Part shown: positions 24,785 through 38,370 of the stretch, piece after piece | Layout: every line of letters begins with the position of its first letter | Position numbering within the stretch: position 1 is the stretch's first letter | Source: Piromyces finnis | Taxonomy: Eukaryota; Neocallimastigomycota; Neocallimastigomycetes; Neocallimastigales; Neocallimastigaceae | DNA length: 64,000 bases | Reading direction: 5' to 3' | NCBI GenBank assembly: GCA_002104945.1 | Contig: MCFH01000070.1 | Span: 171,111 to 235,110, forward strand | Made by a program: the position numbers and the translations under genes | Notes under the pieces: model-generated | Databases searched by the model: none | What the model was told of the DNA's origin: nothing | The model's input: only the letters and a program-made list of their open reading frames with translations

Positions 24785-27700
24785 ATGTATTTCAACATGC
24801 ATGTAAATAGTATATATAAATATATAGTATATATATTAAGTACAATATATTACTGTCAAGCTATTGTTGTAAAAACTCAAACAACTGAATTACTTTCTGA
24901 ACCAAAGAAAATTTTTAAATTTAAAACTTCAAATGTAATATATTTTTTAATATAATAATGGTTAAAGTTGATATTCTATTATTAATTATAATATATATAT
25001 ATTTTGTTTAATTTATTACTTTTTATACTTTAGAATTTATTATATTATGGTGAAAGTAAGAAAAGAAACAATGTAGCTATTTCAATAGACAATGGTATAA
25101 CATGGAAAAATATTCCAGAAATGGAAAATGAAAATGTTAAAGACATTATTAAAGATACTTTTGATGAAAATGTAATTATAATATATATTACTTTTTTTTT
25201 TATAATTTTAAAGGAGTTTATTCTTTTTTATAAATTATATATTAATATAAAAATAATTGACATTATGTTCTTAAAAATATTAATTTTTTATTCATTTAAT
25301 AAATAAAGAAATTATATGCTATAACAAAAAATTCTATTTATCAAAGTGTAAATTCAGGAAGTAATTGGTCTTTTATAAATTATGAATTTGATATAATAAG
25401 AAAAACCTTATTATTTAATCAAGAAAACACCCAAGCCTTAATACTTGGAAGAGAATGTAATACTACATGTACTAGGAATGTATGTCTCAATTCTAATATA
25501 ATACATGTAGTTTTTTTTTAAAAAAAGAAAAACAATACATTTTTATACCTTTATAATATATATATAATTATTTTCTAATTTTTTTTTATATAAATATAAA
25601 TTTTAATCCAATAGTTATATTTAAGTGATAGAACTTTAAACTTTACTAAAACACTTGAGAATGTTGAAAAATGTTTATTTTTTGATTTTCCAAATAAAAA
25701 TACAATATTTTGTCTTCAAAAAAATCCAATTACGAAGAAGAATATTATTTTAAGAAGTATTGATAATTTCGATACTTATGATAAAGTTTTTCTTTCTGGA
25801 AATCCTATTGATATTATAGCAGACGATTTTAAAATTATAATTCCAACTGTAAGACACATTTATAAATGATAAAATAATAGCTATAATAATTATAATAATA
25901 AATAATTATATATTCATATCATTAAAACTGTTAATAAGGTTGGTGAAACAAGAAATGATTTATGGATATCCACTGATGGTAATACATTTGTAAAAACATT
26001 ATACTCAGTAACAGAAGAAAATAATACTAATCAGGTATGTTAATATATTAATAAGATAAGTATGCTAATTATTATTAATGGCGCGTATATAATAATTTTA
26101 ATATAGATATTTGAATTTTTGAAGAATACCAAAAACGATATCGTGGGTGTTATTATAAGTTCAAAAAAATCTAATGAAAATAATGGAGGAGATAAGGACG
26201 ATGGCAATAATAATGATAATAATAATGATGACGATAATAATGATGATGATAATGATAATAATGATGATAATAATGATGACAATAATGATGACAATAATGA
26301 TGACAATAATGATGACAATAATGGTGATTACGATGATGGTAATGATGATAATAATGTGGAAATTAATAAAAAAATAAAATATAAGCAATCAGAAAAAGTA
26401 AGAAATGATGTTCATTCTTTTTATTCCATCAGTTTTGATGGAAATTATTTATTGAAGAGATTTTCTATTGAACAAACTTATAATAAAAAACACAATAGAA
26501 AGCATCAAATTAAATGTCAAACATATAACCAAAATATAATTATTTGTAATACTAATGATAATGAAATTCAAATATCAAAAATCAGTTTAGATAATGGTGT
26601 TAATTGGAATAACATGAATGTTATTGAATATGGACAATCACTTCCTTTATTAGTTAATTTAAATTCTTTAATTTTATCAGAAACCGATGATATTTATTCT
26701 GGAAAAGCAATTTGTACAGGAAAAGTTACAAATAAAAAGGGAGAATATACCTTAATGTCATTGAATGGTGGCTTAGAATGGAAAATTATAAGAGATTTTA
26801 AGTCATATAGTATTGATAGTAATCATGGTAGTTTATCTGTATTGGTATCACAGCATCATAAATTCTTTAATAACAATTCAAAAAATATTTTAGATATTTC
26901 ATACACAACTGATAATGGTGAAACATGGTCATATGTTCCAATAGAAACTGATATTAAATATGATAAATTACAGTTTAAGGGAATATTTGACTTAACCGAA
27001 GAATACAATAAAGAACAACAATATATGGTTGTATTAACTAATAAAAAATCAAAATTAATTTATTCATTGAGAATTAGTTTCAATTTGGATGATGAAAAAG
27101 AGTGTTCTGATAATGAAATTGAAATTGTCAATATGCTATCTACTGATAATAAATCTATTTGTTTGAATGGCTTAAAAAGAAAGATATTACGTAGAAAATT
27201 AGGTAAATCTTGTATAATAAAAATGGGTAGAAATTATATTTCATCTAAGTTTATGTCTAGTTCTTTTGAATCATGTGAATGTGAAACTGATGACTATCAT
27301 TGCGAAGTGGGTTTCAAGTATGATGAAATTGAGACAATGAAAACAGGTATCTTTTCTTGTAAACCAGTTGACTCGTTAATATATCAACCAAAAGAGTGTA
27401 ATTCATTTTATTTTGGACCATCTGGAGTAAAGAAAATTCCAGGAAATGTATGCATTGATAAACTGAAAGAAAATAAAGAATCTAGTAATATGGTTGAAAG
27501 AAAATGCGTTAAACAAGAAACTCTTGTTGATGCTAATCTTCAATTGTGGGGATCAAATAAACCATCTTCATCATCTTTTACTTTTGAAAGAGAAATTCAA
27601 AAATTTGTATACTTTAGGAATTCTGATGTAATTTTATTAGTTACTATTAATGGTTTAACTTATATATCTTCAGATGGAGGTACAAAATGGGAAAGAATTT

Positions 27701-30700
27701 TTGAAGATTATACCATATTTGGAATGATTCTTCATGATGTCGATGATAAGAGAGCTTACTTTATTTTCTCTAATTCTGAAATTTGGATGACAGATGATTG
27801 CTTAAAAGAATATTTATCAAATGGAAAGAGAAAAGGTAGACATTTCTTTAAGATAGATACACCAGATAATCAATCTTATAATAGATTAGGTGTTTCAATC
27901 ATTGATTTCCACCCAACAGAACCTGATTATTTAGTTTTTACTGGTGAAGGTGGTAATAATTGTAAAAGTAGAAATGAATGCTATACTCAGGTAATTACAA
28001 TGCTAATACTATATTCTAAAAATAAATGTAAAAAACAAATTATAACATAGATTTTAAATGTTATTTTTATTTTATGTTTTAATGATATTTTCAAAAAGGC
28101 TTATTTCACTCACAATAATGGTAAAGATTGGAAGTTTTTAGATAAAAATGTAGGAAAATGCTTATTTGCTTTGGATGTTGATTTTAAGATTGATGTTCCA
28201 ACTGATGCTGTTTATTGTTTGGTTCATTCTGATTCCAGTTTAACTTCATCAATGACATTAACATTATATGAACCGACTAGAAGAGGAATTGAAAAGACAA
28301 TTATACAAGAAAATGTTATTAATTATTTTGTCGTATCTAAATACTTAGTAACTGCTGTTGAATACAATGACAGTGTTAAATTAAAAATATCTGTTGATGG
28401 TAAAAAATTTGAGGATGCTAAATATCCACCAGATGTTGATATCACAAAAAATTCATTTACTGTATTAGAATCAACCACTGGAAGATTATTTTTAAATGTT
28501 AATAAAGAAGATAGTAAATTCAAAGTTAGTTCATATGGTACATTATATATTAGTAATAGTGATGGTACATATTATAACAAAGCTTTAGAAAGAACTAACG
28601 TATCATTTGGTGGTGTAGTTGATTTTGAAAAAGTACAAGGTGTTGAAGGCATTATTTTAGTCAATGAAGTTTCTCCAAAAAATAATAAACCAAGAACTGT
28701 TATTTCATTTGATGATGGTGCTACCTGGAATCCAATCCCAAGACCATATGATTTAGATAATAGAAAAGTCCCATGTTCTAAGGATGATTGTAGATTAAAC
28801 TTACATAGTCATTCATCTATTGAAGAATCAGTCTCTGTTGGTTATTTATATTCAAATCCAAGTGCTACTGGTATTTTATTAGGTGTTGGTAATGTTGGTC
28901 CAAATTTAACAGATATTAGTAATGCTGATACTTATATGTCTGTTGATGCTGGTTTAACATGGAAATTAATTAAAAAAGGTGTATATTCATGGGAATTTAT
29001 TGATCAAGGATCAATTATAGTTTTAATTCAAGAAGATGTTCCAACAAATGTTTTATATTACTCTACTAATTATGGTAAAGATTGGAATGAATATCAATTC
29101 TTAAATACTGATAAGGTCTATTTACGTACCTTAACCTCTGATCCAAACAGTAAGAGTATGTATGCTTTTATTCTTGGTTATAAACAAGGACAAATTGGTG
29201 AGGTAGTTTCAACCAGTGTTAATTTTGAAAACATCTTAAAGAAACCATGTAGTAAGAGTGATTTTGAAGAATGGAAGGTTTCTGGAAATGGTAAAAAGAC
29301 ATGTTTACTTGGACATGAAACCACTTATCAAAGAAAGAAGGCTGATTCTGATTGTTATGTTGGTGATTTTGAAAGAAAAACTAATAAAGAAAATTGTCCA
29401 TGTTCTGAAATGGATTACGAATGCGACTTTTCTTACTGGAGAGATCCATATGGTAAATGTGTACTTGATGGTGTTGATCCAAAACAACCAGAAAATTGTA
29501 GAAAAGGTGAAGTCTTCAATGGAAGCTCCGGTTATCGTAAAATTGCTGCTTCTACTTGTACTGGATCTTTTAAATATGATGAACCTGTAAAGCGTATTTG
29601 TGGTGAAGATAATTCTGGTAGTAGCAATGATATTATTAGAAAGGAACATCGCATTGAAACTATTGAAGATTGGTTCTACTTTGAAGATAGTGAAACAATC
29701 GTATACCTTAATAAGTATTATGAATTGTTTGTTAGTCGTAATGAAGGTTTAGATTGGGAACCAGTTGCAAAGAATGAAAAGTTTTCAAGTATTATTAAAT
29801 CACCAAATCATAAAGATTTAGCTATTTTCATAACAGTTAAAAGTAATACTTGTTATTACACTAACGATAAAGGTAAAAACTTTTATTCCTTCGAATTACC
29901 AATCATTGCTAATCCTTTAAAGATTCCAGTCTTTAGTATTAATCCAAATAACCCTGGCTGGTGGTTATTTGTTGGTGCCGAAGATTGTAAATTTAATTCA
30001 TTTTTCTCTGATGGTGATTGTCATACAGTTTTATATTCATCTAAAAATTATGGTAAAACATGGGATAAATTAGAAACTTATGTTAAAAATTGTGAATGGG
30101 CTAAAACCGAAAAATTTAGCAGACCTGATAATAATGGCATTTTCTGTCAAGTATATAAAGAAAAAAAGGGCAATATGGCTGAACCTATGGGTGATAACGT
30201 TCTTACCCTTCAATATTCTTCCGATTTCTTTAAACATTCTAAAGAGTTATTACAAGATGCTGTTGCATTTGCTATTTTCGATAAATATATGATGGTTGCA
30301 CAAATTGCACCACAATTAAGAGATCAAGCTAAACTCTATATATCAACGGATGGTAATCTCTTTGAGGAAGCTCAATTCCCACCAAACTTTAAGGTTCCAG
30401 ATACAGGTTTTACTATATTAGAATCCAAAACTGGTAAAATCTTTATGGATATTTTCACTCGTCAAACCTTAGGTTCTGAACACGGTTTCCTTTTCATGTC
30501 TAATAGCAATGGTACTAGATTCTCTCCATGCTTACAAAGTACTAATCGTAATAGTTATGGATATGTTGATTTTGAAAAGATGATTGGCATTCCAGGAATT
30601 GCCATAGCAAATATTGTTGCAAATCCAGAATCTTATGAACGTTCTAAAATGGTTCAAACGGTGATGTCCTTTAATGATGGTTCTACATGGGACTTTGTTA

Positions 30701-31941
30701 AGGCTCCCTCTAGGGATAGTTATGGTAAGACATTTGATTGTGATCCAGATAGAGATGATGATTGCCATCTTCATTTCCATAGTTATACCGAAAGACGTGA
30801 ACCACGTAACTATTTCAGTTCTGAAACTGCTATTGGTATGATGGTTGGTATTGGTAATGTTGGTAAATCCTTGGAAAAGTATAAGGATAGTGATACATTC
30901 TTAACTCGTGATGCTGGTAAAACTTGGGTTGAAATTCATAAAGATGCCCATCTCTATGAATTTGGTGATTATGGAGGTATTCTTATTTTAGTGAACGATG
31001 AAGTTCCAACCAATTTCTTAGAATTTTCTGTAGACCAAGGTAACACCTTTACCAAATATCAATTTGTTGAGCAAAAAGATCGTAAAGTTCGTGTTAAGGA
31101 TATTTTGACAGTTCCTGATGGTACAAGTTTGAAATTCCTTTTAATTGGTACTATTCTTGATAGTTCTAATGAATCTGGCAGTGAAATAATGATTTATCTT
31201 GATTTTGCACCTATTAAAACCAAAAAATGTATCATTGACCATAAGAATCCTGAAAAAAGCGATTTTGAACTTTGGTCACCATCTATTACCGGGGATAAAT
31301 GTCTTTTAGGTGAAAAGATTGAATTTTATAGAAGAAAGGAAGGCAATGATTGCTACATGGCCGAAAAGTTCAAAGATCCGGAATATAAGTCTACTGTTTG
31401 TTCATGTACCGAATTTGATTATGAATGTGATTATAATTATATTCGTAGCAAGGAATTCAATGGTACATGTGAACTCATTAAAGGAGCCATTAATCCTGTT
31501 TCTCAATGTATGAATGGTAAATATTATGAGTCAACCGGTTATCGTCTCATTCCAAGTTCAAAATGTATTAATGGTGTTCGTTTAGATATCGATGGAGCAA
31601 AATCTCATTGGTGTACTGGTGGGGATTCCGGTAATTCTGTAGGTTCTGGTACAAAGATTGTTATTGTAGGTATTCCATTAATTGCTGTCGGTTTCTTCCT
31701 TTACTATTACAAAGCACAAGATTGGAGACAAGGAGCTATTCGTCTTCCAACCAACGAAACCTTAAATCCTCGTTTTGATCTTTCTATGGTAGGTGAAGCT
31801 ATAATTGTTTTAGCTAATAAGGTTGTTGATAGAGTAATGAATCTTTATGACTTTGCTCGTAATCTAATTATACGTCGTCGTGACTATGCCCCATTAAATT
31901 ATAATACCAATAGTGAGCATAATATATTTGTTGGTAATTAA
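24785..31941 (+). CDS. VPS10: VPS10/sortilin-type sorting receptor with three VPS10 modules
   Basis: Type I membrane receptor that sorts soluble cargo from Golgi to endosome/vacuole in the family. Seven exons (24785-24934, 25034-25171, 25309-25479, 25615-25848, 25939-26034, 26107-27990, 28099-31941), all phase 0, give about 2171 aa. The N-terminus has a hydrophobic signal-like segment ending near YYCQA. Repeated Asp-box blades (S-x-D-x-G-x-T-W) form the propellers. Three Cys-rich 10CC modules begin near residues 652, 1325 and 1993; each has a C-x-C-x(n)-Y/H-x-C core and a GY/GVxxIPxxxC motif. So there are three tandem VPS10 units, whereas yeast Vps10 has two in about 1580 aa. An Asn/Asp-rich insert sits in unit 1 (26215-26360). 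One transmembrane helix lies near residues 2078-2097, followed by a tail of about 70 aa that can carry sorting signals. The start is the first ATG before the signal segment. Confidence 0.93.
26215..26360 (+). repeat. Asn/Asp-coding repeat within VPS10
   Basis: AAT/GAT-rich tandem repeat with a 12-bp unit encoding Asn-Asn-Asp-Asp, inserted into the first propeller of the sortilin protein. The reading frame is kept. Confidence 0.9.
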
Positions 31942-32433
31942 ACTGTATACCTAATGGATTCCTCTTTTTTTATTTTTTAATTATTCATTTATTTTTTTTT
32001 AAAAAAAAAAAAAAAAAAAATCGCATAATAAAAAATGATAACCTATACCTATATAATTATTTAATTTTTTTTTTTTTTAAAAAAAAAGAAAAAAAAAAAA
32101 GTCTTTTCTTTTTAAAACTATACATATCACATAAAAAATTTTTAGTAAATCATGTAGTATACTCTATTTATAAAATATAAAATATTTATAATAATAAATA
32201 AATAAAATAAATTTTTTAAAAAAATATAAACATAGATATTCATTTTTTTTTTTTTTAAGTAGTGCAACACCAAAATACTATATAAATAAAATATTAATAG
32301 AGAAAATTTAGAAATTAAAATAGTTTTTATAGTATAATAAAATATACTATAGAAAGTTTAATAGCAAATTCTGCTTTTATTATCATTAAAAAATATTAGT
32401 TTTTTTTTTTATATAAGACTGGCAATAATTATC

Positions 32434-32473
<40 letters not shown>

Positions 32474-32711
32474 AATAAATCTGTATTTTTATTTTATTTC
32501 AAATATATATATAAATATATAAATATATAAGTAAAAAATAAAAATTAAATAAAATTATCAAAATACTAAATATATTAATGAAAAAAAATGAATTCTATTT
32601 TCTAGTTTTCTAGTTTTTTAATATAATTTAAATAAAGAAATAAAAAATAAAAATAAAATAACATTATTAATATATACATATTATTATTTTATTATTATTT
32701 TATTATTTAAA
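31942..32711. other. Convergent intergenic region
   Basis: About 770 bp between the 3' ends of VPS10 and the glycosyltransferase-like gene. It contains A/T homopolymers and a short ATT repeat near 32440-32470; no gene is seen. Confidence 0.55.
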
Positions 32712-33827
32712 TTATTCTTTTTGATGTTGAGAAGATAACTGTCTTGTTTCTTCAATTATACTTTCTTTTTGAGCTCGTGTAAGGAAACGACGACCATCCA
32801 AATGAAGTAAACATGGCTTACAATAATAATTATTAGCTTGATTATTTTGATTTTTATTATCATTGATAGTTGTAGTAGTATTCTCAATTTTACTTTTATT
32901 TTCATTTTTACATTTATTTTTTGATTCTTCTTCTTTTTCTCTTTCCTCATCTCTAGGGAAGTACATCCAGGTACCATACTTAGAATGAACTTCCATACCA
33001 TGATCCTTTATATCTTGAAGTTGAACATGACCAAATTTATCTTCAATAAAATCACCGTTATTGATTACAGATCCACGACCAAATACTAATTTAAGATAAT
33101 GCTCAACAGAAGCAATATGAGTTTTATCATACCAAAAGAAAAGAGGTATAAGGGGTATTGGAAAGGAAGGATCAGGGGATAAAATTCTTGGAAGAGAGGG
33201 ATCTTCACAACGTCTGGCATATGAAGTTACATGATTTGTTGCAAATCCAACATATTTTACACGATCAGAACATGTTTCCATAGTATAAATTATTTTTGGA
33301 AGGTCAATTTCTGTTTGGAATTTTAAATCATGTTGAATAATAATTACATAAGGTGTATCAATTTGTTTTAATGCTTCTTTTACAGCGAAGCCAAATCCTA
33401 CTCGTTGTTGAATACGAATAATTTTAGTGTAGGGTGTTATATAATTAATATGTTGAGGAATAACTCTTTTCCAACGAGGTGTTCTATCATCAACCTTGAC
33501 CATCTCACAAACTTCATCTTTTTGAATAAATGAAATTTCCTTATCTGGTACATCTATAGTACAATTATCAGGATTAATTTTATCAATTTTTAAATTATAA
33601 TCTATTGGTCCAAAGAAGAGTTTATTGTTTTTATTTTCGTTAGTGTTAAATTTTCTCTTTTTTCGTATTACAATTTCCTTATTATCATCGTCATTATTAT
33701 TATTATTATTATTATTAGATTCATCTTCATTTTTCGTAGTACATTCAAAATCTTTTACTGGTTTATCATGTCTTTTAATTATTAAAATAGAAATTTTTTT
33801 ATTACAAAAAAGAAAGTTATAATGTTT

Positions 33828-33865
<38 letters not shown>

Positions 33866-34195
33866 TACAATGAATTGGGTTGGATATTATTGTAGTATTC
33901 ATTTTTAATTCTTTCTTGAACTTTATATATAAATTTATAATAATTTTCCACTTCTTTTTCGTTTTTTATTCTTCCAGCTTTATAAACACTTTTTTTATAT
34001 AATCTATATCCATCACAACTAATAATTATATAATTGCGCAATATTAAATAAAATTAATACAAAGAAATTTTAGTAACAATATTCATTTTATATTTCTAAT
34101 ATGAACATTGGAATATGTAAAAGGAAACTTTATTACAAATTATAACTTTAAATGCTTCATAAAAACAAAGCAAAACAAAACAACTTCATTATATG

Positions 34196-34229
<34 letters not shown>

Positions 34230-34467
34230 CATTATATATTATATATTATATATCTTATATAAAAAAATATTTAGCATACATTATTATTTTTTTACAATAT
34301 TCAAGATTTTTGACATTGAGACATCCGTTAAAAACCTCATCAATAATTGCTGTTGAAGGATTTGAACTTATTGGAGAAGTTGTAAATAAAACTGTTAATT
34401 TTTTTGCTAAATAGCTAGGTTCATATATTTCCTTTGGTATTTTAAAATTATTTTCATCAAAGTTCAT
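32712..34467 (-). CDS. Glycosyltransferase-like protein (nucleotide-diphospho-sugar transferase fold suspected)
   Basis: Three exons (34280-34467, 33869-34018, 32712-33771) join in phase to 465 aa. The intron-1 donor GTATGC at 34274-34279 was chosen because it restores the continuous segment LEYCKKIIICDGYRLYKKS. Visible features: LTVLFTTSPISSNPSTAIIDEVF near the N-terminus, like the first strand and helix of GT2-type enzymes; CDGYR; an Asn/Asp low-complexity loop; RVGFGFAVKEALKQIDTPYVIIIQHD, which looks like the strand preceding the acidic metal site; and a C-terminal Glu/Lys-rich insert before CKPCLLHLDGRRFLTRAQ. No signal peptide or membrane helix is seen. The substrate is unknown and the family call rests on motif appearance only. 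A 27-A run in intron 2 makes a spurious poly-Phe extension of exon 3. Confidence 0.6.
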
Positions 34468-34776
34468 TTTTAATGTCTAAAATTAAAATATTTTTTTTTA
34501 TAATTATTTTATAACCCATTTATTCATTTATTGATTTGTTATAATATTTGTTATTTATTTATATATTTTAAAAATGCATAGCCATTATTTATTCACCATT
34601 TTTATTTACCATATACTATTAAAATGTATATATTATTTTAAATAGAAACATTAACCACAAATGTATTAACAATAATGTATAATAATGTATTATTTGCTAT
34701 ATTTGAAAAAGGTTAGAAAATTTTAAAGTAGAAAAAAATAATTTAATAAATATCTTTTAACTCCAATGATCCTAAA

Positions 34777-34812
<36 letters not shown>

Positions 34813-35434
34813 ATATATATAATATATGTTAAATATATAATAAAATAATTATTTTATATTTTGTCTTTCTTTTTCTAATATTTTAAATTTAAACTTATTC
34901 CACATCATCTTTATACTATTTTTATATACTTTATACTTTTATTTCCCAATCTATAAATTGATTTCTGATGAAATATAATGATTAGTATGAAATAAAATAA
35001 AAAAAAAAAATTATAGCAAAGTATTATTAATTATCATACGGTGAAATAAAAAGTTTTTTTTTTAATATTATAATTAATAAATATATATAATTCCAAGTCG
35101 ATACTAGAGTTATAAAAAACGGAATATGAAATATTTTTAAAATTTATTTTTATATTTCTTTAAACTTTTATTATTATTTATATAATCGTTTCTATTCAAA
35201 ACAATTTTTTATTTTTCAAAATACACTTTGATATTTTTTGTTTCTATTCTATTCTATCTTTTTTTTTAATATAATAAAAGATTCTGATTTCATTTTATTT
35301 TTTTTTTCTTATTTTCTTATTTTTTATCATTTTCTAATCCTTATTTTCAACATTAAAAATAGAAGCAGTTTACCATTCCTTTTCTCTTTATATAAATTTT
35401 TAAAATGGTAACATTGCCAGTATAAATCCAAATT
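34468..35434. other. Intergenic, upstream of the glycosyltransferase-like gene
   Basis: AT-rich with a short ATT microsatellite (34770-34807). No gene is seen. It ends at the target-site duplication of the SINE. Confidence 0.55.
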
Positions 35435-35448
35435 AGTAATTTTTTTTC
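35435..35448 (+). repeat. Left target-site duplication of the SINE
   Basis: AGTAAT followed by T and C. It is repeated directly after the poly-A tail at 36009-36020 with one T fewer, which marks a target-primed insertion. Confidence 0.8.
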
Positions 35449-35977
35449 GTTCCAGTTTTTATCCTGGTTGTTAAGGCGTTTCCTTAGCATACATAAGGCT
35501 TCTGGTTCGACCCCGCAGATGTCAGTGCCTGTGGATTTTCCCACTGGGTTTGCCATGGGTTGGGTTATGATATTCAGGTAAGTATAAATGAACTTTCTAA
35601 TTTACTACTATGATAATAACACTCGTCTAGCCGGCCTGAGAGGGTCTAGTGTACATGGTACATTCCAAATTAGAACTTAATAAGTGGTGACTTAGGCTAT
35701 GCCAAAAACACATAATATTCCTTAATCAATTTAAGTGTAAACATTAGGGGGCGGTTGACACGTGATCAAATTGACTATAAGAGGCTTAGCATTGTAGTTG
35801 TGAAATATCGTACAACGACATGCATCTAATGTACATGGATTAAGTGAGCGTCGAAGCTGAAGAAACAGTATGACAGACCAGGAGGGTCACAACCACCTAG
35901 CAATAGGAATGAGCCAACGTTTCTCTAAGAACCACCATTGGAGCTAACTCTGATCGATGGGAGAAATGCACTCGGAA

Positions 35978-36008
<31 letters not shown>
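35449..36008 (+). mobile_element. tRNA-derived SINE with LINE-related body and poly-A tail
   Basis: About 560-bp GC-richer island in AT-rich DNA. The head (35449-35520) is tRNA-like: an A-box-like stretch with TGGTTGTTAAGGCG, an anticodon-type hairpin at 35482-35498 (CCTTA / TAAGG around a 7-base loop), and a perfect B box GGTTCGACCCC at 35504-35514. These are internal RNA polymerase III promoter parts. The tail is 28 A (35981-36008). Flanking repeats at 35435-35448 and 36009-36020 are target-site duplications. Positions 35846-35889 match the end of the LINE coding region (minus strand of 3642-3685) at 39 of 44 bases in the sense orientation, so the body is partly LINE-derived. It has no protein-coding capacity. 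It would need LINE enzymes to move. Confidence 0.85.
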
Positions 36009-36012
<4 letters not shown>

Positions 36013-36020
36013 TTTTTTTC
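36009..36020 (+). repeat. Right target-site duplication of the SINE
   Basis: GTAAT followed by T and C, directly after the A28 tail. It is the partner of 35435-35448. Confidence 0.8.
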
Positions 36021-38370
36021 TCCATTTTTAACCATCTTTATTAATAATAATTAAAGTTATTAGTCATCAATAATTTAAAATATATTTATACAAATATAGA
36101 AAATATGTAACACAGAAAATTAATAATAAAGTTAATTTATTATATTATTAATTATGATTGATTATAGTTAATTAAAATTTAAATTAAAAAGGTAAAATTT
36201 AATTAAAATAAATAAATGAATTTTTTTATTGTTAAGTTATTACATCTTTATTTGTGCTTATTGAAGCAAAAATACACATAAAAAAAAGGGTTAAAAGTAT
36301 TAAAAGTATTTGTAATAATAAAATAAAATAAAAGACTGGAAGGATAATTATTTATTCATTCCTACTGACAATACTTTTTTCATTTTAAATTGAAACATTT
36401 TTATATTTTAATTAAAAATATTTAATAATTTAATATATTTATATACTCTAGTCACAAAAAATTTTTTTATGCTTTATTAAATATTGCTATATAAATAAGT
36501 TTATGAAACTATCATTATATACACTGTTTTATATATATTATGTATATCTTACTAGTATTTACTAATGACCATTTTAATCATTGCTTTCAAAATTTGTATT
36601 CATAATGTAATGGTTAACATGTTCACTTATCTATAAATGTTTCTAAATAGTTACTGCCATTTTTAAAAAGATTTTTTATATAGTTTTTAATTATATTAAT
36701 TGTTATTTTCCGCTTGAAAATATTTATATTTATATTTTATATCCATTCATTTATTATTTAATTATATATAATATATTCATCCATATTTATTTCCATTCTT
36801 TATTTATATATTAAAAAAGCTTAATTCTCAATGTATTTCCAAATTTATACTTAAAGAAAATTGAAAATATGAAACATTTTCCATATATATTAATCAGGGT
36901 CTAAAAGGTTTTCTTTTATTTTTTTTTTTTATTATTTAATTTAAATAATATTAAAAGGCTAGTTTTTGTGTAATATAAACATGATTGGTACTACATTAAT
37001 TTTATTTTAAATAATAATTAGGTTTAAAGAAAAAAATACAAAATCGTCATTTCATTAAGTTCATATTAAATCTTATTAATTAATGTAAATTTAATAATAA
37101 ATTTTGAATAAATAGATAAAAAATGGGTTGGTAAAAATAAATAATAAATATATGAAATAAACCAAATAATATATTATAATTAATAGTTAATATATTAAAC
37201 TGTGTAACCATACACTTTTTAATAATACTTTTTAATCGATAATTTTAATTATAAATATATAATGAATATATTATTGATATATTATTGATATAAGATATTA
37301 TAATATTAACTAACTAGAAAAAAAAAGAGTATGTAATTAATCCTTTCAAATTGAAATATTCAAATTAAAATGAAAAGTGGGTGATAAAAGGTCTATTTTA
37401 TCAATTCAATAATAAACTATTCTAAATAAATAACGAAAATGGAAAATAAAATTTATATAAGAAAGAAAAATAAATTTTCTATTTTAATTATTAGATTTTT
37501 ATTTTCGTTATATTTTCATGACATTTTTTTTTACTATACCACATAATCATTATTTCATTTAACCATCTTTGTATATTTAATTCCTTAATTTAATTTTGGA
37601 AAAATCTTTTTTTAAATTATTTTAATAAATTTACTACAATATAATAATTCATTTTTCACATATATAAATAAAAACAATATATTTAATTAATATATTGTTA
37701 ATATATTATAAAATAATTTTGTTAGTAGTTTATATTTATTTCCCTATTTTTTAAATAACTTTTATATATAAAAATTTAAATTATGGAATAATGATTTATA
37801 TATGACAGTATATGATAGCATAAAGTATAACCTTATAATAATAATAAATAAATAAATAAAAAAAAAGAAATATATATAATATTTTTTTCTTTACTTTTTT
37901 CTTTTCACAAAAAAGAAAAAAAAGAAAAAAAAAAAAAGGAGATAGAAAAAAAAAAAATATATATATATAATTTTTTTTCTTATATAATTTCATTTTTTTT
38001 TTAATTAAAAAAAAAAAATTATAAAAATTAGTTAAGATAATAAATTAATAAAAAAGAGAAATATATAAATAACAGATAAAATAATTATTTAATATCTTTT
38101 TTGAGTACTTATTTTGTATTTATATTTATTATTTTAATTAGCTTATTTGAATTTATTTTTTTTTATTTAATAAGAACGAAAATTAATTTTTAAATATATA
38201 AATAATTAAAAAAATAATAACAACAATATAAGCAATAATAACAATAAAAAAAAATAAAAGTAATAATATAAATTTACAATAAACATTATAACATTATAGA
38301 AAAAGAAAAATTAAAATAATATAAAAAAAATAAATTTAAAGTAAACATATATAAAAAATATTGCATAATA
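36021..38370. other. Intergenic, no gene recognised
   Basis: About 2.35 kb of AT-rich DNA. A/T homopolymers and AAT stretches at 37840-38000 produce Phe/Lys-only open frames. No RNA gene or element is seen. The last few hundred bases are the upstream region of the membrane-protein gene. Confidence 0.5.

Noticed and set aside
35460-35520. A functional tRNA gene
   Set aside because: The B box is good, but the A box is decayed, the acceptor stem does not close, and it is embedded in a poly-A-tailed element with target-site duplications. It is a SINE head.
35353-35556. 67-codon open frame on the minus strand
   Set aside because: Runs antisense through the SINE head, with no protein features.
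37796-37993. Phe/Lys-rich open frame as a small membrane protein
   Set aside because: Arises from A/T homopolymers; no start context or conservation evidence.
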